Below, piece by piece: positions 52,496 to 63,997 of a stretch of DNA of 64,000 bases (the first letter of the stretch is position 1; every line of letters begins with the position of its first letter). The notes under the pieces were generated by a model. That model made no database searches. It was not told where the DNA came from and saw only the letters and a list, made by a program, of their open reading frames with translations. This DNA comes from Mesostigma viride. Its lineage: Eukaryota > Streptophyta > Mesostigmatophyceae > Mesostigmatales > Mesostigmataceae. The translations under genes were made by a program, and so were the position numbers. The stretch spans positions 2,398,613 through 2,462,612 of the forward strand of contig RPFO01000041.1 in assembly GCA_009746045.1 (NCBI GenBank). Reading direction: 5' to 3'.

Positions 52496-55400
52496 ATGGA
52501 TGAAGAATGGGATGTGCCAGACCTGGTGGATTCGGATGCGAGTTCTGAAGCTAGTTGGGGCGTGGATTCTGACGGCTCTGACGACGACCTGCTTCACACG
52601 GAAATGGGGCCCGGCACGTCTTCCTCTCGAGCGAAGCGCAGTGGGAAGAAAGATGGCGCCCGGCTTCTCGCCTCCAAATTGAAGTCCGTTGACAAGGACA
52701 TCGCCAAGGCCAGGAAGTGCGGTCCGACTTGTGGGGAGCATTGCCTCGAGAAGGTGGGCACCTTACTTACCGATACCAGGTCGTGGACTGCCTTTCGAGA
52801 GTACCTGTACAACCAAACGGACCAGCAGCGCATGGCCTCCCTTTGCGACGTGATCCGGTCGGCCGGCGTGGGCAACATCGAGGTAGAATCCCCTGCCGAC
52901 GGTGGCCGTTACAAGAAGTACATCATTACCGGCCCTTTACACGTGGACGTGGTGATTGCGGGGTGCATGTACACCGTCACCGGTTGTGCATCTGCCATCC
53001 GGAAGATGGCCGGCGTTACCCGGGCGACTTGGAACAATCTGGTGGCGTCGGTCGTGTCGGCGAAAGAGTATTTCCTGACCGTGCATCCCAACGACCTAGC
53101 GACTTTCGGTGTTGGTCTGGAGCACGCACCACCTGAGCGTGATGCTCGGGGGCGTTCGGAGGTTGGCGAACACGCAGCAATGTGGATGCACGAGTTGGTG
53201 CAGCAGATCGCAGACCATGACCCGACTCATGCTGGCGTTGTCTTCATGGACGTCATGTCCATCAAGGAGATGCACGCCATGTACGTTGAAGACGTGGTGG
53301 CAGAAGCGGGGGAAGGGGCCAAGGTGCTAGGCTACAACGCATTCTACCGCATCTGGCGCACCTACTGCAAAGGCGACTACTTCCCAGGGCAGAGGAGCCC
53401 GAAGGTGGTGGTATGCCCGCACAACAAGAGCACCGGTCACTGCGCGGACTGCGTGGAACTGCGCATGCGGCGCCGCGGTGCTTCAACTGAGGCACAACGG
53501 CAGTACGTCGACAACCAAATCAAGCAGCATGTCGCTCTGGCCTGGTTTACCCGCCAGAACTATTGGTTGAGGCGCGAGCTTGCCTGCGCGATGGTGGCCG
53601 CTATGTTGACGGCCATTTTGTCGATCAACCTCGACAAGCTGGATCACGCCAAGACATACTGGCCGAAGCTGGTGGGGGGGCCCGACTCATGGGGCAGCTA
53701 TGCAGGTGGCATGATGCCGTTCTCGCTCTTCTGTGCGGCCGTCCATGGGTACAAGGCGATGTGGTTCATCGTTCTCGCATGGGTCCTCATGACCGACAAC
53801 CTCTCCGGCAGTGTCACCGTCACGATGCTGATGCACATCCTGGCGCAGTTGATGAGGGACCAGCCATGGAGGAGGGCGGGGCTGCCGCACATGCCCAGGT
53901 GTTTGTGCCTGCAACTGGACGGTGGGAGTGAAAACCGGAATCACACCGTCTTACTGTTTGCATGGTGGCTCGTACACGTTGGCTTCTTCGACGTCGTCGA
54001 AATGCACCGCATGCTCGTGGGCCACACGCACGCCGACCCAGATCAGAAATTCGGCGTGCTTGTGGCCTACATGAGACACGCTGTGGCGGGGGGGCCTAGC
54101 TTCGTGCACAAGTACCCAACTTTGGAGAGCTGGGTGGCGGCCATAGAAGAGGCATTCCGTCAGCCTAGTGGTGCAGCTGCGAACTGCAACTCGACCGTCC
54201 CCGCTGGCACGGAGGTCAAGGTATTGGGGGTCGCTTACGATGTCAGGAACTTTCTCACTCCGTTGCAGCGCGAGTCGTTTGCCGGTTGGTGCAGCACGGT
54301 AGATTGGATGACCGGTAGGGAGGATCAGGTTATCAAGGTCACCAGGGTGCGTGGTGATGTCGTGCAGCCTGCGTGCAGCGAGGCGCAGCCGGCGCACGGA
54401 GGGGCGGCGCCATCGGTGCGCGGCGGGGCGGCAGCGGCGGCGCAGCCGGCACGCGGCGGGGCGGGGCAGTCAGCGGGCAGCGGGGCGGCGCTGCCGGTGC
54501 GCGGCGGGGCGGGGCAGTCGACGGGCGGCGGGGCAGGGCCGTCGACGGGCGGCGGGCCAGCGGTGCTGCCGGCGCGCGCGGGCGGCGGGGCGGGGCTGTC
54601 GACGGGCGGCGGGGCGGGGCAGTCGGCGCGCGGGGGCCAGCGGCGCTGCCGGCGCGCGTGGGCGGCGGGGCGGGGCTGTCGACGGGCGGCGGGCAGGGCA
54701 GTCGACGGGCGGCGGGGCAGGGCCGTCGGCGTGCGGGGGGCCAGCGGTGCTGCCGGCGCGCGTGGGCGGCGGGGCGGGGCTGTCGACGGGCGGCGGGGCG
54801 GGGCAGTCGACGGGCGGCGGGGCAGGGCCGTCGGCGTGCGGGGGGCCAGCGGTGCTGCCGGCGCGCGTGGGCGGCGGGGCGGGGCTGTCGACGGGCGGCG
54901 GGGCGGGGCAGTCGGCGCGCGGGGGCCAGCGGCGCTGCCGGCGCGCGTGGGCGGCGGGGCGGGGCTGTCGACGGGCGGCGGGGCGGGGCTGTCGACGGGC
55001 GGCGGGGCAGGGCGGTCGGCGTGCGGGGGGCCAGCGGTGCTGCCGGGCGCGCGGGCGGCGGGGCGGGGCTGTCGACGGGCGGCGGGCGGGGCAGTCGGCG
55101 CGCGGGGGCCAGCGGCGCTGCCGGCGCGCGTGGGCGGCGGGGCGGGGCTGTCGACGGGCGGCGGGGCGGGGCAGTCGACGGGCGGCGGGGCAGGGCGGTC
55201 GGCGTGCGGGGGCCAGCGGTGCTGCCGGCGCGCGTGGGCGGCGGGGCGGGGCTGTCGACGGGCGGCGGGGCGGGGCAGTCGGCGCGCGGGGGGCCAGCGG
55301 TGCTGCCGGCGCGCGTGGGCGGCGGGGCGGGGCTGTCGACGGGCGGCGGGGCGGGGCAGTCGACGGGCGGCGGGGCAGGGCGTCGGCGTGCGGGGGGCCA

Positions 55401-58400
55401 GCGGCGCTGCCGGCGCGCGTGGGCGGCGGGGCGGGGCTGTCGACGGGCGGCGGGGCGGGGCAGTCGACGGGCGGCGGGGCAGGGCCGTCGGCGCGCGGGG
55501 GGCCAGCGGCGCTGCCGGCGCGCGTGGGCGGCGGGGCGGGGCTGTCGACGGGCGGCGGGGCGGGGCAGTCGACGGGCGGCGGGGCAGGGCCGTCGGCGTG
55601 CGGGGGGGCAGCGGTGCTGCCGGCGCGCGTGGGCGGCGGGGCGGGGCAGTCGACGGGCGGCGGGGCAGGGCAGTCGGCGTGCGGGGGCCAGCGGTGCTGC
55701 CGGCGCGCGTGGGCGGCGGGGCGGGGCTGTCGACGGGCGGCGGGGCGGGGCAGTCGGCGTGCGGGGGGCCAGCGGCGCTGCCGGCGCGCGTGGGCGGCGG
55801 GGCGGGGCTGTCGACGGGCGGCGGGGCGGGGCAGTCGACGGGCGGCGGGGCAGGGCGGTCGGCGTGCGGGGGGCCAGCGGTGCTGCCGGCGCGCGTGGGC
55901 GGCGGGGCGGGGCTGTCGACGGGCGGCGGGGCGGGGCAGTCGGCGCGCGGGGGGCCAGCGGTGCTGCCGGCGCGCGTGGGCGGCGGGGCGGGGCTGCCGA
56001 CGGGCGGCGGGGCGGGGCAGTCGACGGGCGGCGGGGCAGGGCGGTCGGCGTGCGGGGGGCCAGCGGTGCTGCCGGCGCGCGTGGGCGGCGGGGCGGGGCT
56101 GTCGACGGGCGGCGGGGCGGGGCAGTCGGCGCGCGGGGGCCAGCGGTGCTGCCGGCGCGCGTGGGCGGCGGGGCGGGGCTGTTGACGGGGCGGGGCAGGG
56201 CAGTCGACGGGCGGCGGGGCAGGGCGGTCGGCGTGCGGGGGGCCAGCGGCGCTGCCGGCGCGCGTGGGCGGCGGGGCGGGGCTGTCGACGGGCGGCGGGG
56301 CGGGGCAGTCGACGGGCGGCGGGGCAGGGCCGTCGGCGTGCGGGGGGGCAGCGGTGCTGCCGGCGCGCGTGGGCGGCGGGGCGGGGCAGTCGACGGGCGG
56401 CGGGGCAGGGCCGTCGGCGTGCGGGGGGCCAGCGGTGCTGTCGGCGCGCGTGGGCGGCGGGGCGGGGCTGTCGACGGGCGGCGTGGCGGGGCAGTCGACG
56501 GGCGGCGGGGCAGGGCCGTCGGCGCGCGGGGGGCCAGCGGCGCTGCCGGCGCGCGTGGGCGGCGGGGCGGGGCTGTCGACGGGCGGCGGGGCGGGGCAGT
56601 CGACGGGCGGCGGGGCAGGGCCGTCGGCGTGCGGGGGGGCAGCGGTGCTGCCGGCGCGCGTGGGCGGCGGGGCGGGGCAGTCGACGGGCGGCGGGGCAGG
56701 GCCGTCGGCGTGCGGGGGGCCAGCGGTGCTGCCGGCGCGCGTGGGCGGCGGGGCGGGGCTGTCGACGGGCGGCGGGGCGGGGCAGTCGACGGGCGGCGGG
56801 GCAGGGCCGTCGGCGTGCGGGGGGCAGCGGTGCTGCCGGCGCGCGTGGGCGGCGGGGCGGGGCAGTCGACGAGCGGCGGGCAGGGCCGTCGGCGTGTGGG
56901 GGGCCAGCGGTGCTGCCGGCGCGCGTGGGCGGCGGGGCGGGGCTGTCGACGGGCGGCGTGGCGGGGCAGTCGGCGCGCGGGGGGCCAGCGGCGCTGCCGG
57001 CGCGCGTGGGCGCCGGGGCGGGGCTGTCGACGGGCGGCGGGGCGGGGCAGTCGACGGGCGGCGGGGCAGGGCCGTCGGCGTGCGGGGGGCCAGCGGTGCT
57101 GCCGGCGCGCGTGGGCGGCGGGGCGGGGCTGTCGACGGGCGGCGGGGCGGGGCAGTCGGCGCGCGGGGGGCCAGCGGCGCTGCCGGCGCGCGTGGGCGGC
57201 GGGGCGGGGCTGTCGACGGGCGGCGTGGCAGGGCAGTCGACGGGCGGCGGGGCGGGGCAGTCGGCGTGCGGGGGGCCAGCGGCGCTGCCGGCGCGCGTGG
57301 GCGGCGGGGCGGGGCTGTCGACGGGCGGCGGGGCGGGGCAGTCGGCGCGCGGGGGGCAGCGGCGCTGCCGGCGCGCGTGGGCGGCGGGGCGGGGCTGTCG
57401 ACGGGCGGCGGGGCGGGGCAGTCGACGGGCGGCGGGGCAGGGCCGTCGGCGTGCGGGGGGCCAGCGGCGCTGCCGGCGCGCGTGGGCGGCGGGGCGGGGC
57501 TGTCGACGGGCGGCGGGGCGGGGCAGTCGACGGGCGGCGGGGCGGGGCAGCCGGCGCGCGGCGGGCCGGCGGCGCAGCCGGCGGGCGGCGGAGCGGCACA
57601 GCCGGTGCCTGAAAAACGCGGTCGCTCAATGAAGGTGCACCACGCGGTCTTCTTCCAGGTACAGGGCAACGCAGAGACCTGGTTGTCCTACCGGACCACG
57701 GAGTCCCAAAAGACGCCGTGGCAGCCCGCGGGGACTCGACAGGAAGGCGCGCCACGGTGCGGGAAGGCGATGACACAGCCTTACAAGTTTGATGCGGAGG
57801 GGCGGCCGCTGTTTGGCGTCCGACTTGTGGATCCAGACCGCATTCCGATGTTGCAGGACACCCCAGCCTTCGCACCATTGAACATGGAGTTTCTGGGGAA
57901 GGAGCTGGAGTCGATCAAAACAAGGGTCGAGAAGTTGCCCCATGGCATCTGGCAGTGGTACTTTCCGCCCGACACCATCAAGCCAAACGAGGCCTTTTTC
58001 GCAAAAGTCCCACATGCCCCTGAGGAGGTGCCTGAGGAGTGGCGCCCTTTGCCGTGGCCATCTCGCGCGGACATCTCCGCCCTGCGTGAGCACCATGCAG
58101 CGCCTGAACCACCACCGACGCAAGAAGAGCACTTCATGGCGTTGGTCGACGCAGAGGCGGTGCGCGTCACCCCGCTGGTAGACCGAGTTCTTCATGATGG
58201 CCACACACAGCAGGAATGGGCGGCAGAAGACAGGGCCATGACAGCCAAGGTCGCTTACTTGAAGCGCATGCAAGGCGTTGAGAAAGGCTCCGCTGTTCTA
58301 TACTGGCACCCTTCAGCTGGTATTCTCTGCAACTCGAAGCTCACGTGGACTCCTGTCCTCTTTGGCATCATCAAGGAGGTGGTTGCGAAGGAGGATGGCG

Positions 58401-59158
58401 GCCAACCTTCTATTGAGCTCTTTGTATACCGCGCTAAGCATTTGCGTGACACGTGGCACCCGTGGAACCCAGACATTGCGCAATGGCCCCATCCGCCAAC
58501 CACTGCGGCGCACACGGTGATCATCACCGCGTCAGACCTCGTCTTGACACAAGTGGTGGGCAAGCGAGGTCAGCCGCCCCATGCAGTCTCCTTGGGTGCG
58601 AACAAAAAGCTCACCAAGGAGTGCCTAAAGGCGCTGAAGGAGGTGCCCTATGACGCGGAACACCCGGTCGTGAAGTGGCAAGATGCTGAATGCTCGAAGG
58701 GCATCGTCGGCATGGCGAAGGCATGCTGGGAAGGCATAACGCTGCAGGTCAAGAGTGGCAGCCGCAACCTCGTAGGGCAAGTCGTGTGTCATTGGGCGTC
58801 GGAGCGTGTGACATCCGCGGACGGTCGCACCGAAAGCCGGGACGGCAGGTACCATGGTCGTGTCGCTGTTGTCGACACGCAAAACGACATGGTAGCCATG
58901 TACTGGGGTGCCCGTTGGGAGGAGGACGCGGTTTCTTGCGTGCCTCTCCACGAGCTGGAGGCACAGATCTGCGGGTGCCCCGGTGTGGTCGTCCCTGCGT
59001 TGCAAGCGCCGGATATCACCCTGGCCGAGGCTCGATTGCGCGAGATGGTTCCACCCAGCGACGATGTGGCGGAGAACAACAATGCAGGCGCCTCCCGGCG
59101 TCGGAAGCGAGCGCTCATCCTTGCCGATGACGATGACGACGACGACGACGACTGCTGA
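52496..59158 (+). pseudogene. DUF7869-like transposase-like protein with 3.2-kb internal repeat and one TGA
   Basis: A single frame of 2,221 codons broken by TGA at 56183-56185; both halves are in phase. Residues 1-60 are acidic and Ser-rich. CGPTCGEHC lies near 74 and VCPHNKSTGHCADC near 305. Three blocks match the DUF7869/RNase-H-fold pattern: NLDKLDHAK near 380, LQLDGGSENRNH near 473 and VGHTHADPDQKF near 508. Residues about 622-1702 are the GC-rich repeat (Gly/Ala/Ser). A conserved C-terminal domain follows (KVHHAVFFQVQ to VGQVVCHWASE) and a final Asp run. Such proteins are spread in many copies in algae, mosses and animals and are probably transposon-encoded; nuclease activity is inference. 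The TGA is a likely CGA-to-TGA change within a GTCGAC repeat core. Confidence 0.7.
54360..57600. repeat. GC-rich coding tandem repeat, two unit lengths
   Basis: About 32 units sharing a CTGCCGGCGCGCGTGGGCGG core. Spacing is either about 77-85 or about 101-110 bp, the difference being one CAGTCGACGGGCGGCGGGGC module. All three plus frames and two minus frames are almost stop-free, so frames above 1,000 codons on either strand are shadows. Confidence 0.93.
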
Positions 59159-60482
59159 AGCGCGAGCAGCGGTTGTTGTCATTGAGCTGCTCATGTGCTG
59201 CTGCTGCCAGTGTACAGCCATACGCAATACGCAATCATACGGGGCCCATGGGTATGGTGTATAATACGCCATACGCGGTATAATACGCAAATCATACGGG
59301 GACTCTTGAAAATGCTGTTTTTTGCATGGTTCAGGGGGTTCTTCAACATTCCGACCAATCAGGCATGTTTTTTTTGTGTTCTTGCAACACCACTTGCCTT
59401 TATTTAAGTCACATCATCACATAATATTGCCGTTGCCGTCGCTGCATGCCTACAAATACAAGCATTGTACATCTGTTGTTATTAATAATGTCTGTAAATA
59501 GCACAAAATAACAAAGTTGTATGCACAATCAGTGCACACCTGAAAAGGATAATAACACAAGTAGATATGCATGCACATTGACACTTGCAGTGGTATAGAG
59601 ATCGCTGCCACCATTACTGTATGTTGAAGTTAAAAAACCATGCCATCACTGCATGGAATGGCTATACTAGGACTGAAATACTGCACATGGTCAGTCGGCC
59701 AACTTGCCAAAAGTAATAAGACATTGTGCCAGAAACAGACATCTTGCCTACTCGTGGTAGGCCACCATGCAATATTGATCTACATGAAGCAAGAATCCAT
59801 ACGGGCTGCCAACAATGTGGCTAGCGTGCAGGATAGCATGCATGCCAGCAACCCGACCCAGCTTCCCTAAACCATTAACACATATGGTACGGTGGCTGGC
59901 TAGCAGCAGCCTGCATGGCTAAATAAGGCATTTATGTGCATCGCGAGTCACACCAAATACCCCGCAGCCTGCGACGTAATGCCTCCGGCGGCCTCTTGCA
60001 CTCGCTCACTCTTGCCTCCTTCGCATACGTAGCGCCCATGATATGGCGGGTGCTAGCCTTGCTCGGGTGGTAGAACCCGAGAATTTTGCATCCAAAAGTG
60101 TGCACGTCACTGAGCTAGTAGTTACCTGTCGGCTGCCCTTTCTTGTTGAGAGTCTGTTCTTTCACGATGTGTGTCCAGACAGTCTCGAATACGGCCTACA
60201 TCTCGTCGGCCCCATTATTATCATCGTGTTCCATAGACCCACACCATCACCGTCGCTAGCCATGGTGCCTGGATGTCAATTGTGCTACGATTAAATGTTA
60301 GGTGCCAGATGCGCGCCCTTGTTGGCAGACAACATAACTTCGTCACCTAATTTCCTCGTCCTTCGTCTCCTAGACCCTAGTCCGACACGCAGCAATCTGC
60401 AGCAATGCACGTACAGTCGTACATGCACGGCCAGCTTGGCACCTGCATCTAGTTCCGGCTCCACGTGCCGTCCAAAATGATG
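59159..60482. other. No gene recognised; CATACG-type short repeats at left
   Basis: 59213-59300 contains several CATACG, ATACGC and GTATAATACGC motifs in both orientations, related to the palindrome at 60609-60644. The rest is AT-rich without a credible frame. Confidence 0.55.
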
Positions 60483-60507
60483 CCAGAAGCTAATTCGAAC
60501 GAGGTTC

Positions 60508-60655
60508 ATACGCAAAAAATACGCAAAAAATACGCAAAAAATACGCAATACGCAAAAAATACGCAATGCGTATTTTTTTTCCCATTTTCATACGGAAATC
60601 TTGCGTATGGCGTATAATACGCGCCATACGGCGTATTATACGCCGTATGGCTGTT
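60508..60655. repeat. ATACGCAAAA repeats and TATA-centred palindrome
   Basis: Five ATACGCAAAAA-type units, then a 14-bp-arm inverted repeat GGCGTATAATACGC (60609-60622) and GCGTATTATACGCC (60631-60644) with an 8-bp loop. Confidence 0.88.
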
Positions 60656-60960
60656 CACTGGCTGCTGCTGCTGCTGCTGCTGTGCTGCCATGCTACTGTT
60701 GCTGCATTGCTGCCGTGCTGCTGTTGTGCTGTTGTGCTGATGTGTTGCTGCATTGCTGCCGTGCCGCTGATGTATTGCTGTCGTGCTGCTGCCGTGCTGC
60801 TGTGTTGATGCACTGCTGCATTGCGGCCGTGCTGCTGAGCTACAGTTGTGCTGCTGCTGTGCTACGGTCATGCTGCTGCTGTGTTGCTGGGCTGATGTGT
60901 TGTTGCATTGATGTAGTGGCTATTGTTCCGCTACTACAATTTGCTACTGATGCCGCTGCT
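60656..60960. repeat. Cryptic GCTGCTGT-type repeat
   Basis: Imperfect CTG/CTGTGCTG repeats. Leu/Cys-rich frames here are composition artefacts. Confidence 0.8.
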
Positions 60961-61354
60961 GGTGCTTTTTTGCATGGCAGTGCCCGCTATGTTCACACCA
61001 CTGTTGCCGCGGTTGGTATCGCGTGATTTCCACCGGTTGTGCGTTGACATGTGTTACTCATGCATTTCCCGCTATATTTGGTAGCACGCGGTTTCGCGTT
61101 AGTTAGGTGCAGACAGCTGCATGTAGACAAACATCTTGTTTAAGTCGGTCAATTAACGGTTCTTGACGCATCATGGTCCAAGTCGACCGACCTGTAGGGA
61201 CCAGTAGAGCAATTGTCTAGGAGAAAGAGCGTGATCGCTGCAGAAGCCGCGTGGCAGCCGTGGCTGTACCTGTAGTACGACCTGTTTGGATTGGGAGAGG
61301 AGACTAATGGGTTTTACACAATGCCTTGTGCCTGGCCTTGCTACCCACACACCT

Positions 61355-62090
61355 TGCAGGTGCTGAAAGAAAGAGAGGTTGAAGACAATTTACGTGGAAG
61401 AATAAATGGCTTTATTAGAATATAATAGTTGGAGAAGAGCTTGAATGGAGGTTGAATGGAGGTACCTGCCCTTAGGGGGCAGTTTCCTTTTATACCTTTT
61501 AGGCTAGGAAGGATGACATCAGCAATGACATCATCACAGAAGCTTGTAGAAACATCCTAGCACATTCCTAGCATATTCCCAGCATATTCTCAGTAGATTC
61601 CAGGAATATTCCTGGCATATTCTTACAACATTCCTAGAACATTCTAGACATGATCCAATGAGCTGGCATAATAGCTAGATGCCAAGTGTCTACGTAATAA
61701 TGTGCCACATAACATGATTAATAAAGTGACACATCTCTTCTCCTTGGAGTGACAAGTGTCATGCAATGAGTCTACCCACTTGTCATCATGTAAGTCATAA
61801 CATGTGTCATCATGAGCTGCCAACACTTGTCAGCTCATGGACCAAACACTTGTCCAATAGGCCATAGCACCACTTGTCAATCAAATACGTGATGCTACTA
61901 GGCTGACTCAGGTTACAAGTCATCCATGTCCAAGTATAGGACTATGGCACATGAATATTGATCAGCTCATTGAGCCCAATCCATCTAGCTCATCATAGCT
62001 ATCAAATTCCCAGTCCATATGGAATAAATCCAACAAGAAATAAATCAGGCTGGGATATATTGTGGCCAGGTGGATATAATATCCCTAACA
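61355..62090 (-). mobile_element. Probable LTR, minus orientation
   Basis: Minus strand: polypurine-like CTAAGGGGGG (62100-62091), then TGTTAGGGATATTATATCC, a TATAAAA box (61494-61488) and AATAAA (61416-61411) 70 bp downstream, in the order U3-TATA-polyA expected of an LTR. The 3' boundary is uncertain, and no partner LTR or coding region is in the window. Confidence 0.5.
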
Positions 62091-62099
62091 CCCCCCTTA

Positions 62100-63238
62100 G
62101 CCACATGGGCACAATGCAAAAGATGACTGGGTAGGTGGAATCTCAACACCCCCCTTAACCACATGCTCGTAGCATGCCGTCCAGTTGCTAGCATGGTGCA
62201 ACTGAAAATGAAGATGCCGTCCTCGTGAAACGCTTGAAGCTCCAACATGCGGTCATGAGCCGCACTACCGCCACTGATCCGTCCCCCCCGGCAACGCGAA
62301 TGAGTGTCCTGCCATAGCAGCAACGCACTAGCTGCCCATCAATCCTGGATGGCTGATACCCAACCCTTAGTTGGAAAAAGTGCTCTAGATGCTACATTCC
62401 CCCCTCACTCAAAGCGGCTGCCCATGGACACAATAGGGCACACAGTCCCACACATATAATACGGCAACACATGCCAACAAAGAAGTCCCTATGAGCTAAC
62501 CCAAACGGTATAGAGGTAGGGTAACGGCAACAACACGTGCTGTACACACACGGAGCAACATAACATACGCCATCTCACAAATAAATGACACCAACATCAC
62601 GTTTTACGCCAAATAAACGGGGTGAGCAAACAAACATATTGGCAACAAATGCCACACAAACAAGGTACAATACAACCTTCAACACAAAACACAGTGGCCA
62701 TAACAGATAAACACGCTTCATAGCAAAGAAAACAGGACGTGCAAAACATTACCGCCACAAAGGCGAACACAAGTAACGATTACTTGTCACGATTCACAAA
62801 TCAGTGCCCGAGAGTAAACATTACGTCCGACATTACAGGCTATGCCGAAATGCACAGCCGAATTCGACACAAAGGACGTAAGCATTTGCATACAAGCAAT
62901 GCTCTCAGCACAAAACAAAATAACACACGCGTCACAGGCACTTTACTTACGAAAACAAGTCGTAGACGACGATACAACGGCGCTTCACTACGCCGCAGAC
63001 TAGTGCCACAAATAGCGTGCAAAAACTCTGGATATACACTCCAGGTACGTAGAAAACGTCTCGTGGGAACAATACCAAATGCGTGGGCCATTGCCACTGA
63101 ACGCATGGCAAAATAAACACATAATTGCTGGAAGAACACAAAGAAAGAACCAGAAAACGCAGGCTTACGGCGCCTCACAATTTCCAGCAAACACGACACA
63201 AAAGTCGACATACAAGTTCATTTCCCACAGACAAAACA
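62100..63238. other. No gene recognised
   Basis: 62141-62160 has a second AAGGGGGG-TGTTGAG signature (minus). 62400-63238 is AT- and CA-rich; short overlapping frames (62739-63116 plus, 62840-63211 minus) have no known motif. Confidence 0.5.
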
Positions 63239-63997
63239 TTAGGGCAACCTTGAGGAGTGGGGTCTGTGCATCCTGGGCGACAATTTCCAAGGGTCGTTGC
63301 AGCTAGCGCAATTGCAAATGCCATGGCCTGGCCGAACACCGTCAACTGACCGACGTGATGCCTTGGCAGCATTTTGCAGTCGACTTGACCGTTGGTGCTT
63401 GACCGCACTTTGGCTGACAGGTCGCTGTCCACGACGTGGTCGGCTCGCTCGAGGCCTCGCGCCAGCACCGGACTTGGCAGTCCAGGACTTGGAAAAATTT
63501 GGCAGCTTGGTCGATTTCGCCCTCGCGTCACGAATTTGTTCCCCCTCAGTTAGGCTGGCAGCGTTCGAGCGCCGCGCCTTTGGTCTGGTCGCCGGACTTT
63601 GGTTACTAGCACCAGTATCACCTGGTATGCTGGCGGCGACAACGCGCTCCGCCTGCACTGGGCTGTTCTGGACCGCAGTTTCTGGAAGTACTTCAGCGTC
63701 TGACACGGACTTCTCCATTGCGCTGGAAACTTCTCGAATTGGCGTGAACTTCCACTGGGCCGGCGCAGAGTATAAAAAGCCACGCAGTGTGCGAGTAATG
63801 CCCAGTAGGCCGCCCCCGATCCCGCATACACGGGCAAGCATGGCCAGTATGACCGTTAGGCCCACGGCCAGCCACTCCGCCGCGTGTCCCGAGGCACGTG
63901 AGATGCTGCGCTCGCTGCTCGCCATTTTCTGCCCTTGACAGGCAGCGTCGTTCTTGAAGCTCGTCGCCGACGATTTCAGCTCTGGGATGGCGTCCAT
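63239..63997 (-). CDS. Single-membrane-segment basic protein, unknown, at window edge
   Basis: 252 codons from ATG at 63997. It has a hydrophobic segment near residues 41-65 (EWLAVGLTVILAMLARVCGI), then a Ser/Ala-rich linker and a strongly basic C-terminal half (RPRASRPRRGQRPVSQS), ending near CNCASCND. The opposite strand has a 213-codon frame (63297-63938) without a recognisable motif. The minus frame was preferred for its start, membrane segment and ordered composition, but neither is certain. The gene may continue upstream outside the window. Confidence 0.3.
   Translation of the reverse strand: MDAIPELKSSATSFKNDAACQGQKMASSERSISRASGHAAEWLAVGLTVILAMLARVCGIGGGLLGITRTLRGFLYSAPAQWKFTPIREVSSAMEKSVSDAEVLPETAVQNSPVQAERVVAASIPGDTGASNQSPATRPKARRSNAASLTEGEQIRDARAKSTKLPNFSKSWTAKSGAGARPRASRPRRGQRPVSQSAVKHQRSSRLQNAAKASRRSVDGVRPGHGICNCASCNDPWKLSPRMHRPHSSRLP

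Noticed and set aside
54325-57878. Minus-strand frames of 1,114 and 1,179 codons and plus-strand frames of 1,079-1,093 codons
   Set aside because: Shadows of the GC-rich coding array. Only the frame continuous with both conserved flanking domains was kept.
52496-59158. Calling the large gene two separate genes
   Set aside because: Both halves are in one frame and share the repeat; the C-terminal half has no start of its own other than GTG codons inside the array.
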